The position numbers and the translations under genes are program-made. Source: Deltaproteobacteria bacterium (lineage in GTDB: Bacteria > Desulfobacterota > Desulfobulbia > Desulfobulbales > Desulfobulbaceae). Taken from it: a stretch of 46,146 nt of DNA. Location of the stretch: positions 1 through 46,146 of the forward strand of contig JAJRQC010000051.1 of assembly GCA_024280455.1 (NCBI GenBank), written 5' to 3'. A model generated the notes under the pieces. It searched no databases. It was not told the DNA's origin and was given only the letters and a program-made list of their open reading frames with translations. How positions within the stretch are numbered: the stretch's first letter is position 1; the number at the start of each line of letters is the position of its first letter. This document shows, piece by piece, positions 27,536 to 35,492 of this stretch.

Positions 27536-27715
27536 AGGGTTCGTTCAAAAATAACTTCGCATTCTGAGGCGCACTCTGAACATTTAGAAAAGCAATCTTC
27601 AATTATGCAATCCTCGACGTAGCCCTGCTACGCCTGCGGTTGCATGCAATCAGATCACTTCTCTAAATGTCCATATTACACCTCATCTCTACGAAGTTAT
27701 TTCTGAACGAACCCT
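27536..27715. repeat. 180-bp inverted-repeat element upstream of PFOR
   Basis: The terminal arms are 24 bases each (27536-27559 and 27692-27715; they begin AGGGTTCGTTCA and end TGAACGAACCCT) and match with one mismatch. A second pair of arms, about 27581-27598 and 27652-27669, and a central hairpin CGTAG-CCCTG-CTACG (27618-27632) continue the symmetry. The element has no coding potential and resembles a non-autonomous palindromic repeat (MITE-like). It starts 27 bases upstream of the PFOR start, so it is probably in, or displaces, that gene's leader or promoter. Confidence 0.75.
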
Positions 27716-27826
27716 TAGTCGTTTGCCGGCAGTATATTGCCGATCAATTTTTAGTGTCTTATTCCTCAGTTCCTGTCATAAAAAACAAGAAGATGATATG
27801 TCGATTTTTGTGAAATTTTCCACAAG

Positions 27827-27937
27827 GTAGGGTGGGCATCGCCCACCAAAAAATGCTACCAGGTTCAAAAGGTGGGCAGTGCCCACCCTTACGGGTTTTG
27901 TTTTTACAAAATTACCGGGGTTGCGGGCAAAGCCCGC
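27827..27937. repeat. REP-like palindromes
   Basis: GGTGGGCATCGCCCACC (27831-27847) and GGTGGGCAGTGCCCACC (27871-27887) are two palindromes, and with their flanks (GTAGG before, CTTAC after) they form inverted copies of one repeat. A third stem, GCGGGCAAAGCCCGC, follows at 27923-27937. The 450-base gap between PFOR and the CBS-ACT gene is otherwise empty. Confidence 0.6.
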
Positions 27938-27963
27938 CTTAGTATCTTTATATATAGAAAGCC

Positions 27964-28647
27964 TTACTTTTTTGAAGGCAGGTTTTGCAGCTCGTCTTTG
28001 TTGTGGGACACGATATTGTAATTGTCCAGATTCATAATGTCCTGTTCAAGGGCCGGCAGCTTGTCATCATCAATGCTAATTCTGATGGAAACCCGTTTCT
28101 GCCCTGCAGGGGCATCCTCAAACGAGGTAAGAATGGAAAGAACGCGGGCGTTGTATTCACGGAGCGTGTCGATCACCCGGGTGACGGAGCCCGGAGCATC
28201 GGGCATGTCGATAACGTATTGATCCGCACCATCCTGGATACCGGTTGCATGAATAAAACCCCGCAGGATATCGGTTTCACTGAGCAGGCCGACCAGGTTG
28301 TCTTTCGCGTCAAGGATCATGACCCCGGATATCTTTTCCGCGAGCATGACAAGCGCCGCCTTTTCCAGGGTGTCGTCGAGATGCATGGAAATGCATTTGT
28401 CGGTCATCACATCTTTGATTTTCATTTCCGACAGCAGGTAGTACATCTCGTGGATGTCCATGTCGGATGTGGAGGATGGAGAAGCCTCTTTCAGGTCACG
28501 GTCGGTGACAACACCGGCAAGCTTTCCCTGCGAGAGAACCGGCAGCCGTCTGATGTTGTTTTCCTTCATGATCCGGGTGGCACGCATCACGGAAGTGTTG
28601 GCATCAACAGTGAGCACGGCCGTTGCCATCCAGTCTTTTATCAGCAT
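27964..28647 (-). CDS. CBS-pair protein with ACT domain
   Basis: 227 residues. Residues about 1-135 are two CBS motifs (MATAVLTVDANTSVMRATRI..IRRLPVLSQGKLAGVVTDRD; KDVMTDKCISMHLDDTLEKA..GLLSETDILRGF), a module that senses adenine nucleotides. The remainder is an ACT-like domain starting YVIDMPDAPGSVTRVIDTLRE, a fold that usually binds amino acids. Proteins of this shape are often annotated AcuB-like; the target is not known. ATG 28647 is chosen because AAGGAGG stands just upstream; an upstream start would add 13 residues ahead of the ribosome-binding site. Confidence 0.88.
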   Translation of the reverse strand: MLIKDWMATAVLTVDANTSVMRATRIMKENNIRRLPVLSQGKLAGVVTDRDLKEASPSSTSDMDIHEMYYLLSEMKIKDVMTDKCISMHLDDTLEKAALVMLAEKISGVMILDAKDNLVGLLSETDILRGFIHATGIQDGADQYVIDMPDAPGSVTRVIDTLREYNARVLSILTSFEDAPAGQKRVSIRISIDDDKLPALEQDIMNLDNYNIVSHNKDELQNLPSKK

Positions 28648-28971
28648 GAAAACCTCCTTGAGTAGAACAGTTGTCCCGGGGGGCATGGGAGTGGAATTGT
28701 AATTCTATATAAAACAGTGCCTTGACCCGGAAAATATCAAACCTGCCCAGGGAATCACGGCAGGTACAGCCTTACGGAAAACTACAGTAATCTCCCTTTA
28801 TAAAATAACTTTGGTTTTGATGCAATATTAAAGCGATGCGCTTCAGCCTAAAATATGTTTTTGTGTGGTGAAAAAAGTACAACATCTGCTGGAATTTTAC
28901 GTGCCGATCTGCTCTATTGCGCCCTCTGTGCAGAATCGTGAATCTTGAACCCGGAACCCGAAAACGTACTC
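28648..28971. other. Intergenic region between divergent CBS-ACT and pabBC genes
   Basis: About 320 bases that should contain both promoters. A short palindrome, ACCTGCC (28741-28747) with GGCAGGT (28759-28765), could be an operator. No confident promoter boxes were identified. Confidence 0.35.
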
Positions 28972-30861
28972 ATGCGGCCCATTGACAGTGAATCAATCAG
29001 GAAATTAACAACAGCCCTTGAGGGCATGGATGACTTTGTCTTTCTTGAAACCTGTCGAATGTCGGAAGAAAATCATCGTTCCTTCCTGTTCACGGAACCT
29101 GTCTGCCGGCTTGAGTGTTCAGGTGAAGATGATGTTCTTGAATTTTTAGAGCTCGCGGAATCGTATCGTAAGCAGGGATTTTTTATTGCCGGCTGGTTTG
29201 CCTATGAATTCGGATATCTGCTGGAGCCTGTCCTGCGTGATCTTAACTGGCCCGGAGAGCGGCATGCTATAATTGCCATGCTCGGGGTTTTTGGAGATCC
29301 GTTGATCTATGATCATGCAACCGGCGAATTCTCAGGCGGTAGCGGGTGGCCGGTTTCCAGTGTCGTGGAGCCTGGCTGTTCGATAGACAACCTGGAGACC
29401 AATATTTCCGAGCAGGAGTTTCTTGCCGGGGTCGAAAAGATCCAGCATTACATCCGGGCCGGTGACACCTATCAGGTTAACTACACCTTCAAACTTGATT
29501 TTTCCCTGACCGGCTCAGCCGCAGCCCTGTACCGACGGCTGCGACAGAATCAGTCCGTTGCCTACGGGTGCTGGATGCGGCATAACGGACAGGACATAAT
29601 GAGCTTTTCGCCGGAATTGTTCTTTGCCGCCGATCACAGGTCTATTCGTGTGCGTCCGATGAAGGGCACCCTCGGTCGTGGCAAAACAGGGAAAGAGGAC
29701 CTGCGCCAGGCGGAAATACTCGCCGGGGATGCCAAGAGCAGAAGTGAAAACGTCATGATCGTAGATCTCCTGCGCAATGATCTTGCTCACTTACTCCATG
29801 AAACCGGAGGCGGCAGGGTCAGAGTGCGGTCTTTGTTCGACGTTGAAACCTATGAAAGCCTTCTCCAGATGACCTCCACCATCGAAGGGCTGCCCAATAG
29901 TGACCGGGTGATCGGGCTTAAGGATATTCTCAGGTCCCTTTTTCCCTGTGGTTCGGTGACCGGGGCACCCAAAATAAGAACCATGGAGATCATTGGCGAG
30001 TTGGAGACGGAATCCCGCGGCGTCTATTGCGGGGCCATTGGTTTCTGCAGCAGGCAAGAGATGTGCTTTAATGTGCCGATCCGGACCCTGACCCTGAAGG
30101 AGGGCTGCGGCAGTATGGGCATCGGTGCCGGCATCGTCCATGATTCCGATCCAGAATCCGAATGGCGGGAGTGTTTACTCAAAGGCCGTTTCCTGACCCA
30201 TCCACGGCCGGATTTTCAGCTCATTGAAACCCTGTGCTGGCAGCCGGAAAGCGGCTACCTGCTGCTGCAGGAACATCTTGACCGTTTAGCCTCTTCGGCC
30301 GATTATTTTTTCTTTCAGGCAGATCCGGAAACCATACAAAAAAGACTGATGGAAGAGGAAAAATGGTTTGCAGACACTGCCATGCGGGTCCGGCTCTTAC
30401 TCTATAAAGACGGGCGGGTCGAGGTGAGCTCAGGCCCACTGGTCTCGATGAACAGTGGTGAAAAACTGCTCAGGGTTGCCTTTGCTGAGGATTTGGTGGA
30501 TGTGGACAATCCCTTTTTTTATCATAAAACCACCATACGGGAGGTGTATGATCAGGCGCGGCAGGAGGCTGAGGATTGCGGACTGTATGAAATGCTTTTT
30601 ACCAACACCAGGGGTGAGGTCACCGAGGGCACTATCTCCACTCTGTTTGTGGAAATTAACGGCAGGATGTATACGCCGCCGGTCTCCTGCGGTCTGCTGG
30701 CCGGAACTTTTCGTCGTGTTTTCCTTGAGGAGGGAAAGGCGGAGGAACGGGTGCTGACGGTGGAGGATGTCGTTTCCGCCGATGCGCTGTATGTCGCCAA
30801 TTCGGTTCGCGGACTGGTGCAGGTTCGGCTTGTCAATGTAACTTCAGGGGATATGGAATGA
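28972..30861 (+). CDS. pabBC: Fused aminodeoxychorismate synthase component I and aminodeoxychorismate lyase
   Basis: About 629 residues, two enzymes in one chain for p-aminobenzoate (folate) synthesis. Residues about 1-405 are the chorismate-binding PabB part, with [10 protein letters not shown] (the lysine typical of PabB), DLLRNDL, the [15 protein letters not shown] segment and [16 protein letters not shown]. Residues about 410-629 are a class IV PLP enzyme like PabC, with [15 protein letters not shown] holding the candidate PLP lysine and [15 protein letters not shown]. The start is unclear: ATG 28972 is the first ATG, while TTG 28945 lies nine codons upstream; neither has a good ribosome-binding site. 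The amidotransferase PabA is not adjacent. It overlaps ychJ by 4 bases. Confidence 0.9.
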
Positions 30862-31334
30862 ACGGGAAGAAAAAAATGTGTCCTTGTGGGTCAGGAAAAG
30901 AGTATCAACACTGCTGCGGCCCCATCCTGACCAAAGAAAAGTTTGCCCGCACCGCAAAGGAATTGATGCGCTCCCGCTATACCGCAAACGTGGAACAGCA
31001 TGTCGAACATCTGTTTGCCTCCTGGCACTCCATCACCAGGCCCAAAGGGATGAATATAGATTATAACCGTTGGTCCGGGCTTCGGATTCTCGATACCGTG
31101 GCCGGCGGCCCGAAGGATGAGACTGGAGAGGTGGAATTCAAGGCGCTTTACCTGCAGGGGGAGATGCAGGGCGTACTTCATGAACGAAGCCGATTCTGCC
31201 GGGAAGACGGGCAATGGGTGTATCTTGATGGCGAGATCCTGGAATCAAGCCTCACCGAGCCGGGAAAGGTGGGGCGTAACAGCCCCTGCCCCTGCGGCAG
31301 CGGAAAAAAATACAAGAAATGTTGTTTGAGGTAA
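30858..31334 (+). CDS. ychJ: YchJ-family SEC-C motif protein
   Basis: 158 residues with a SEC-C zinc motif at each end: [13 protein letters not shown] near residue 8 and [13 protein letters not shown] at the C-terminus. The centre is the YchJ/UPF0225 NTF2-like domain ([22 protein letters not shown], and later [12 protein letters not shown]). SEC-C motifs in SecA contact SecB and ribosomes. YchJ itself has no firm function. Translation is coupled to pabBC through ATGA; this is probably shared transcription rather than shared pathway. Confidence 0.92.
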
Positions 31335-31401
31335 GGAGTTATACAATAAAAGGACTACCGGGGGCGCCCACAGGGTGTGATCAGGTGGTTGCCATGCAAA
31401 A

Positions 31402-31433
31402 AAAAAGAGACGGGGGCGACCCCGTCTCTTTTT
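31402..31433. terminator. Bidirectional terminator, copy 1
   Basis: A 14-bp stem, AAAAAGAGACGGGG (31402-31415) with CCCCGTCTCTTTTT (31420-31433), and a GCGA loop. It serves ychJ on the plus strand and the small membrane-protein gene on the minus strand. The same stem with its downstream flank recurs at 35435-35463. Confidence 0.92.
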
Positions 31434-31462
31434 CGTTGACCGTTTTTCTTATCTACATCGTT

Positions 31463-31678
31463 TTACATGCCGCCTACCGCGCTGAACCATGCCTTGGCAA
31501 GGGCAAACGGACCGCCTGCAGCAACCATTCCGCCAACCAGACTGGCCAGTGACCACAATCCGATGATTGCACCGGCGGTATTGATGGAGATCATTGCGCC
31601 TCTGGAAACTTCTGCCCGGGTATCAACGGAAGTTTTTGTGTTTGTCCTGGTCTTTGCGATGGTGTTGGTAGCGGTCAT
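31463..31678 (-). CDS. Small one-helix membrane protein, copy 1
   Basis: 71 residues, family not recognised. Residues 1-28 are hydrophilic and Thr/Lys/Arg-rich (MTATNTIAKTRTNTKT). Residues about 29-58 are one Gly/Ala-rich hydrophobic helix (INTAGAIIGLWSLASLVGG), and the tail is GGPFALAKAWFSAVGGM. The start is ATG 31678, directly after AGGAGAAACGCC on the minus strand; a longer frame to 31741 runs through the promoter and is rejected. It is nearly identical to two genes 4 kb away. Transcription is predicted from a sigma-54 promoter at 31730-31745 under control of paired upstream sites. Strong conservation between copies, a good ribosome-binding site and a terminator all argue for a real gene. 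Confidence 0.85.
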   Translation of the reverse strand: MTATNTIAKTRTNTKTSVDTRAEVSRGAMISINTAGAIIGLWSLASLVGGMVAAGGPFALAKAWFSAVGGM

Positions 31679-31729
31679 GGCGTTTCTCCTGATATCTTTT
31701 GTGTTTTTGTTCTGCTTTGTCCTTTCTAT

Positions 31730-31745
31730 AGCGAGGACCATGCCA
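31730..31745 (-). promoter_or_regulatory. Sigma-54 (-24/-12) promoter of small-protein copy 1
   Basis: On the minus strand the sequence is TGGCATGGTCCTCGCT. It matches the consensus TGGCACG-N4-TTGCW at all but two positions, with the invariant GG and GC exactly 10 bases apart. Predicted transcription starts near 31720, about 40 bases before ATG 31678. The matching site before copy 3 is closer still to consensus. Sigma-54 promoters always need an enhancer-binding activator. Confidence 0.82.
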
Positions 31746-31799
31746 GTTTGAAAAATGTAATAATATCAAAGGTAATATGTTATGGAGAAGGAAAAACCA

Positions 31800-31833
31800 T
31801 GTCAAAATGACACACTATTCTGTCAGAATGGCA
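31800..31833. promoter_or_regulatory. Paired palindromic upstream activator sites, copy 1
   Basis: Two 13-bp dyads, TGTCAAAATGACA (31800-31812) and TGTCAGAATGGCA (31821-31833), with 8 bases between and centres 21 bp apart (two helical turns). They fit TGYCA-N3-TGRCA. They lie about 95 bases upstream of the predicted sigma-54 start, the usual place for enhancer-binding-protein sites. Between them and the promoter is a conserved AT-rich word, TAATAATATCAA (31758-31769), a partial match to an IHF site. Confidence 0.75.
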
Positions 31834-31952
31834 TGAAAAAATAACTTTTTTTTTGAACGTGGGGATAAAAATGAGGTTCTCCGGCGTTAGATAGGTATAA
31901 GACTAAAATCTACTGATCAGTCAACAGACAAAGTTTTACCAAGGAGAATGTC

Positions 31953-32675
31953 ATGGGTTTGAAAGTACAGCGAATCAAACGAAGCCTGTTTTTATGCCTT
32001 GCAATTATGGTGAGTGTTACGGCATTGGTTGTTTTTCCCTACGGGATAAAGTTTGGAAAAGTGTCCCTGCAGCAGGGCATTTGTTATGCAGATGATGGAA
32101 ACGATGGTGGTGGCCACGGCGATAGTGACAGCGGCGATAGTGACAGCGGCGATAGTGACGGCGGCGATAGTGACAGCGGCGATAGTGACGGCGGCGATAG
32201 TGACGGCGGCGATAGTGACGGCGGCGACAGTGACGGCGGTGACAGTGGCGGCGGCGACAGTGACGGCGGTGACAGTGGCGGCGGCGACAGTGACGGCGGC
32301 GACAGTGACGGCGGTGACAGTGGCGGCGGCGACAGTGACGGCGGTGACAGTGATGGTGGCGACGGTGGTGACGCCGATGACGCCGATGACGCTGATGACG
32401 CTGATGACGCAGAAGGGAGCGACACGGATGGTGATAACCATGATAGTTTAAGTGGCGAGAACCATAACTCTGCAGATGCTGCTGATACGGTGAATGGTGA
32501 TATGGGCGGAATGAATGGAATGGGCGATCAGGGACAGGCCGGGAGTTCTGCCGGTGGTGGCGGTACTGCTGCTGACAACGGGGATTTTGATGTGACCGGA
32601 GTCGGTTCTCTGAATGATCTGTCTCCGGTTTCTGATGTGGATGAAGCCGATCTGGTAGGAAACTGGGATGATTGA
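31953..32675 (+). CDS. Secreted acidic Asp/Gly/Ser repeat protein
   Basis: 240 residues. A signal peptide (basic RIKR, hydrophobic core about 11-30) probably ends near CYA-DDG (residue 46). Residues 56-135 are sixteen five-residue repeats of the type GDSDG, GDSDS or GDSGG, followed by a DAD/DDA run (about 139-155) and a low-complexity acidic, Gly/Met/Asn-rich tail. The mature protein is very acidic and probably disordered; it could bind calcium or other cations outside the cell, as Ser-Asp repeats do in other bacteria, but no function can be assigned. The start follows AAGGAG. The gene is divergent from small-protein copy 1 and upstream of the ECF sigma gene. Confidence 0.8.
   Translation: MGLKVQRIKRSLFLCLAIMVSVTALVVFPYGIKFGKVSLQQGICYADDGNDGGGHGDSDSGDSDSGDSDGGDSDSGDSDGGDSDGGDSDGGDSDGGDSGGGDSDGGDSGGGDSDGGDSDGGDSGGGDSDGGDSDGGDGGDADDADDADDADDAEGSDTDGDNHDSLSGENHNSADAADTVNGDMGGMNGMGDQGQAGSSAGGGGTAADNGDFDVTGVGSLNDLSPVSDVDEADLVGNWDD
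32118..32357 (+). repeat. Coding tandem repeat, 15-base unit, 16 copies
   Basis: Sixteen in-frame 15-base units such as GGCGATAGTGACGGC. The first eight use GATAGTGAC and later ones GACAGTGAC, with Gly/Asp alternation forming 30- and 45-base higher-order units. This suggests growth by slippage or unequal exchange. The repeat leaves other frames open on both strands, which makes false genes. Confidence 0.92.
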
Positions 32676-32731
32676 ACGAATGCGTGTTTTTGTAACTCTA
32701 AGAAAAAGCTGAGTTGACAGTTGTCAGTTTC

Positions 32732-32935
32732 TTTATCTGAAAATCGCCCACGAAGTGATGTCGATCCGAGCTATTTTCATCGGTCGTTGTGGCTGAGACC
32801 TGTAAAATCTTGGTCCAGCCATGCTGGTTTATCTGAAAATCGTCCATGAAGATGGAACTTTTAGGCTATTTTCATGGTTGGTTGTGGCTGTGACGTTAAA
32901 AATCTGGTCCAGCCATGGCGGTTTATCCGAAATCG
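32732..32935 (+). repeat. Tandem direct repeat of about 95 bases before the ECF sigma gene
   Basis: Unit 1 spans 32732-32827 and unit 2 spans 32828-32921; both start TTTATCTGAAAATCG and end GGTCCAGCCATG plus 4 bases. A third partial unit begins at 32922 (TTTATCCGAAATCG). Within a unit TGAAAAT can pair with ATTTTCA. The repeat runs into the apparent 5' end of the sigma-factor gene. Confidence 0.8.
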
Positions 32936-33429
32936 ATTCGTTTCGGGAGCAGATTGTTCATCTGCTCCCGCGTCTTTTGAGCTTTGCCAAGGGACTTTCC
33001 GGAGACAGGTCTACAGCGGAAGATCTGGTCCAGGGGGCCTGCGAAAGGGCACTGACCCGGCTCGGGCATGTCCAGGATGTTTCGGGGCTGGACAGCTGGC
33101 TCTTCAGGATTGTGTACACCGGATGGATAGATACTCTCAGGAGAAGGAAAAGACGTGCGGACGGTGTACAGTTTGATGAAGAAATCGCCCTGACCCTCGT
33201 ACCAGTGCGGAGTGGTATTGAAGAAAGCTCGACACTGGATGTCCAGAAAGCTGTCGATCAGCTCAGTCCGGATTTTCGTGCTGCCATTCTGTTGATCAGT
33301 GTGGCAGGGTATAATTATGATGAAGCTGCAGAAATTATGGAAGTTCCTGTTGGCACGGTAGCAAGCCGTGTGGCCAGGGCCAGGGCACAGCTTGCTCAAT
33401 TGCTGTCCCCGGATGGGACTGATACCTGA
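32821..33429 (+). CDS. ECF-type RNA polymerase sigma factor
   Basis: The core from SFREQIVHLLPRLLSFAKGL onward is an ECF sigma-70 factor. Region 2 has TAEDLVQGACERAL and LDSWLFRIVYTGWIDTLRRRKRR. Region 4 has QKAVDQLSPDFRAAILLISV, then the helix-turn-helix YNYDEAAEIMEVPVGTVASRVARAR. The start is doubtful: ATG 32821 puts about 33 residues inside a tandem DNA repeat, and GTG 32884 or 32890 would give a length nearer to usual ECF proteins; none has a good ribosome-binding site. A membrane anti-sigma-like gene follows 120 bases later. Likely targets are the neighbouring secreted-protein genes, and perhaps itself. Confidence 0.87.
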   Translation: MLVYLKIVHEDGTFRLFSWLVVAVTLKIWSSHGGLSEIDSFREQIVHLLPRLLSFAKGLSGDRSTAEDLVQGACERALTRLGHVQDVSGLDSWLFRIVYTGWIDTLRRRKRRADGVQFDEEIALTLVPVRSGIEESSTLDVQKAVDQLSPDFRAAILLISVAGYNYDEAAEIMEVPVGTVASRVARARAQLAQLLSPDGTDT

Positions 33430-33548
33430 TTATGGCAACAGAAAATCCTTGGAGAACAAACAGTCGGCTGTCTGGTGGATTCACGGTCAGTTCCACCGCA
33501 GGTGCACTCAGGCAATACGGTATTTAATTTTGCCGGGAGAATGAAAAA

Positions 33549-34196
33549 ATGAACAGGAAATTTGATACAGTCATCTTGTCCTCCTATCTTGACGGAGAAC
33601 TGGACGTCCTGCTGACGGGCCAGGTCGCTGATTTTATCGCCGTTAATGAAGATGCCCGGAAGTTTATCCTGGATGCGATTCGGACCAAGGCCCTGGTACG
33701 GGCCTCGGCCGGGAACGGGTCGAATAGAGATACAAAAAGCCTGGAGCGCATTATGGCATCATCTGGTTTGGCCCGGAAGGGGTCGGGGTCGGTGAGACGA
33801 AAACCAATGCAGATTCTGACCAGGATTGCAGCCGGAATCATGGTCGCTCTATTGGGGTTTGGTGCCGGTTCAATGGTTGACAGGGGAAATCCCGTGGTGG
33901 CGGAAACAGTGATACCGCAGCTCCCGTCAACTTACAGACAGGTTGTTGTCAACACCTTGGAAAATGAAGTAAGCGGGGTGACGAGGCAGTGGACAGATCA
34001 GAAGGATCATTTGATTGTGAAAGTGACGCCGATCAGGACATACCGGGACCCGCAGGATCATTATTACCGTAAATACAAGCTGGTTGTGATCAGCGACAGC
34101 GGCCGGAGCCAGATTATCGGTCTGGCGCGGCGGGATGGGAAAAAGAGTTGGGAAACCAAGAGCCTGACCTTTGTTGACGGGCCGGATAAGATTTAG
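33549..34196 (+). CDS. Anti-sigma-factor-like membrane protein
   Basis: 215 residues. The N-terminal 60 residues (ILSSYLDGELD, then helical) resemble the sigma-binding domain of ECF anti-sigma factors but without the zinc-binding His/Cys pattern. A membrane helix lies at about 88-109 (ILTRIAAGIMVALLGFGAG), followed by a periplasmic domain of about 100 residues that would sense the signal. Its place directly after the ECF gene supports the role; similarity at sequence level is only moderate, so the function is partly inference from context. Confidence 0.7.
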   Translation: MNRKFDTVILSSYLDGELDVLLTGQVADFIAVNEDARKFILDAIRTKALVRASAGNGSNRDTKSLERIMASSGLARKGSGSVRRKPMQILTRIAAGIMVALLGFGAGSMVDRGNPVVAETVIPQLPSTYRQVVVNTLENEVSGVTRQWTDQKDHLIVKVTPIRTYRDPQDHYYRKYKLVVISDSGRSQIIGLARRDGKKSWETKSLTFVDGPDKI

Positions 34197-34259
34197 CGGC
34201 AAGTCGAACGTTGCAAACCATCAATACTGAGAACAGAACGGATCAAAAAAGAGGTGTAC

Positions 34260-35321
34260 ATGTTGAACATTTTAAGGCGGTTATTTTTCTTTCAGTTGAG
34301 CGGCGGTCTTCTCTGTGTTTTGCTTGGCGGTTTTCCTGTTTTTGCTGCTGAGGTATCAGGCAACTCATCCGACCCGGATGTAGAAAAAAAACAGGCTGAC
34401 ACAACAGGTTTTTCATCCTTTTTCAAAGAGCTTTTTTCCGGAAAAGACTATGTCACCTCCGGAACCAATATTCTGGGTCTGGAGCCTGCTCAGGCCCAGC
34501 GATACAGGCCAGGTACAACCTTTATTTATTCCAACGGGTCGTGGGAACAGGTGATTGCTGCAGACGCAGAGGCTGTGACCTGGAAAAACCACAGGGGATA
34601 TGTTTCATCCGGACGGCCTGATATTATTTATCGGAGAACAGAATGGCAGACCCGGACCGCCAGGGGGGCAAGGGAATTTGTGCCGGCCAGGTTTTTGTTT
34701 GATGAAAGCGCCCCCTCCCTCTGGCCTCTCAAGGTCGGGAACGAGATACGTTTCTATGAAAAAGGGAGCTGGCAGCCTAAGGATAAGCTGGAAAGAACCT
34801 ATTCAACCTACTGGACATGCAGGGTGGAGGGTACGGAAAAGGTAACGGTTCCTGCCGGAGAATTTGATACATGGAAAATTACCTGTTCCAGATACGTCAG
34901 TCCTGAAAAAGCTCATCTCGGAAAAGTGCGGGAAAGGAAGACCTACTATTACGCCCCTGAACTGAAACACTGGGTCGTCGAGGCCAAGGACTATCGGTAT
35001 AGAAAACCTGCACGGCGCAGGGAGCTTGTCGCTGTTCTTCCCGGGCTGAAGGATATTGTACCTGTTGCAGCAGATCGTTCTGCTCTGAACCGTTCGTTTC
35101 ATAAGGCGCTGGAGTCGAATACGAGTGGCAAGCCTCTTGTCTGGCAGAGCAAAAAAGCAGGGGTGACCTCTACAGTAATCCCTCGCAAAACGTTCAAGCT
35201 GAAGAATGGAACCTATTGTCGTCGGTATGAACAGAAAATCCAGACCCCTTCGTGGCAGGATGTCTATTACGGAGTAGCCTGTCGGGATGGCCAAGGGATC
35301 TGGGCGACCCCGAGAAGGTAG
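34260..35321 (+). CDS. Secreted protein with RT0821/17-kDa surface-antigen-like C-terminus
   Basis: 353 residues. It has a signal peptide (MLNILRR, hydrophobic core, cleavage near VFA-AE at about 28). The middle (about 80-265) resembles DUF3108-type domains, with WTCRVEGTEKVTVPAGEFDTW. The last 70 residues match the surface-antigen C-terminal pattern of the RT0821/Lpp0805 family: KALESNTSGKPLVWQSKKAG, GTYCRRYEQKI, then YYGVACRDGQGIW with two conserved cysteines. ATG 34260 is chosen for its GAGG spacing; GTG 34254 is two codons earlier. It is the last gene of the plus-strand cassette with the sigma and anti-sigma genes and stops at a bidirectional terminator. Confidence 0.75.
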   Translation: MLNILRRLFFFQLSGGLLCVLLGGFPVFAAEVSGNSSDPDVEKKQADTTGFSSFFKELFSGKDYVTSGTNILGLEPAQAQRYRPGTTFIYSNGSWEQVIAADAEAVTWKNHRGYVSSGRPDIIYRRTEWQTRTARGAREFVPARFLFDESAPSLWPLKVGNEIRFYEKGSWQPKDKLERTYSTYWTCRVEGTEKVTVPAGEFDTWKITCSRYVSPEKAHLGKVRERKTYYYAPELKHWVVEAKDYRYRKPARRRELVAVLPGLKDIVPVAADRSALNRSFHKALESNTSGKPLVWQSKKAGVTSTVIPRKTFKLKNGTYCRRYEQKIQTPSWQDVYYGVACRDGQGIWATPRR

Positions 35322-35434
35322 TTGTTTTCTCTTGAAAGAGCGATTTTTTTGATGAGTGGTGGGCGGACTCCGGTTTGCAGATAGGGAGAATCCGGGAAAA
35401 AAAACGTTCCTTTACCAGGAAAGGGTATAAAAAC

Positions 35435-35463
35435 AAGAGACGGGGGCGACCCCGTCTCTTTTT
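35435..35463. terminator. Bidirectional terminator, copy 2
   Basis: Stem AAGAGACGGGG (35435-35445) with CCCCGTCTCTT (35450-35460), GCGA loop, T-run to 35463. It has the same stem and downstream flank as 31402-31433. It ends the plus-strand surface-protein gene and the minus-strand small-protein pair. Confidence 0.9.
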
Positions 35464-35492
35464 CGTTGACCGTTTTTCTTATCTATATCGTT

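Noticed and set aside
31834-31952. Sigma-54 promoter for the acidic repeat gene in the divergent direction
   Set aside because: TGGCATG at 31829 has no GC at the required 10-base distance. No ECF-type boxes could be fixed with confidence either.
32118-32357. CRISPR array
   Set aside because: Units are contiguous 15-base coding repeats with no spacers, in frame with a secreted protein.
31992-32451. Long open frames on both strands over the acidic repeat
   Set aside because: They arise from the 15-base tandem repeat, which has no stops in several frames. Only the plus-strand frame 31953-32675 has a signal peptide and ribosome-binding site.
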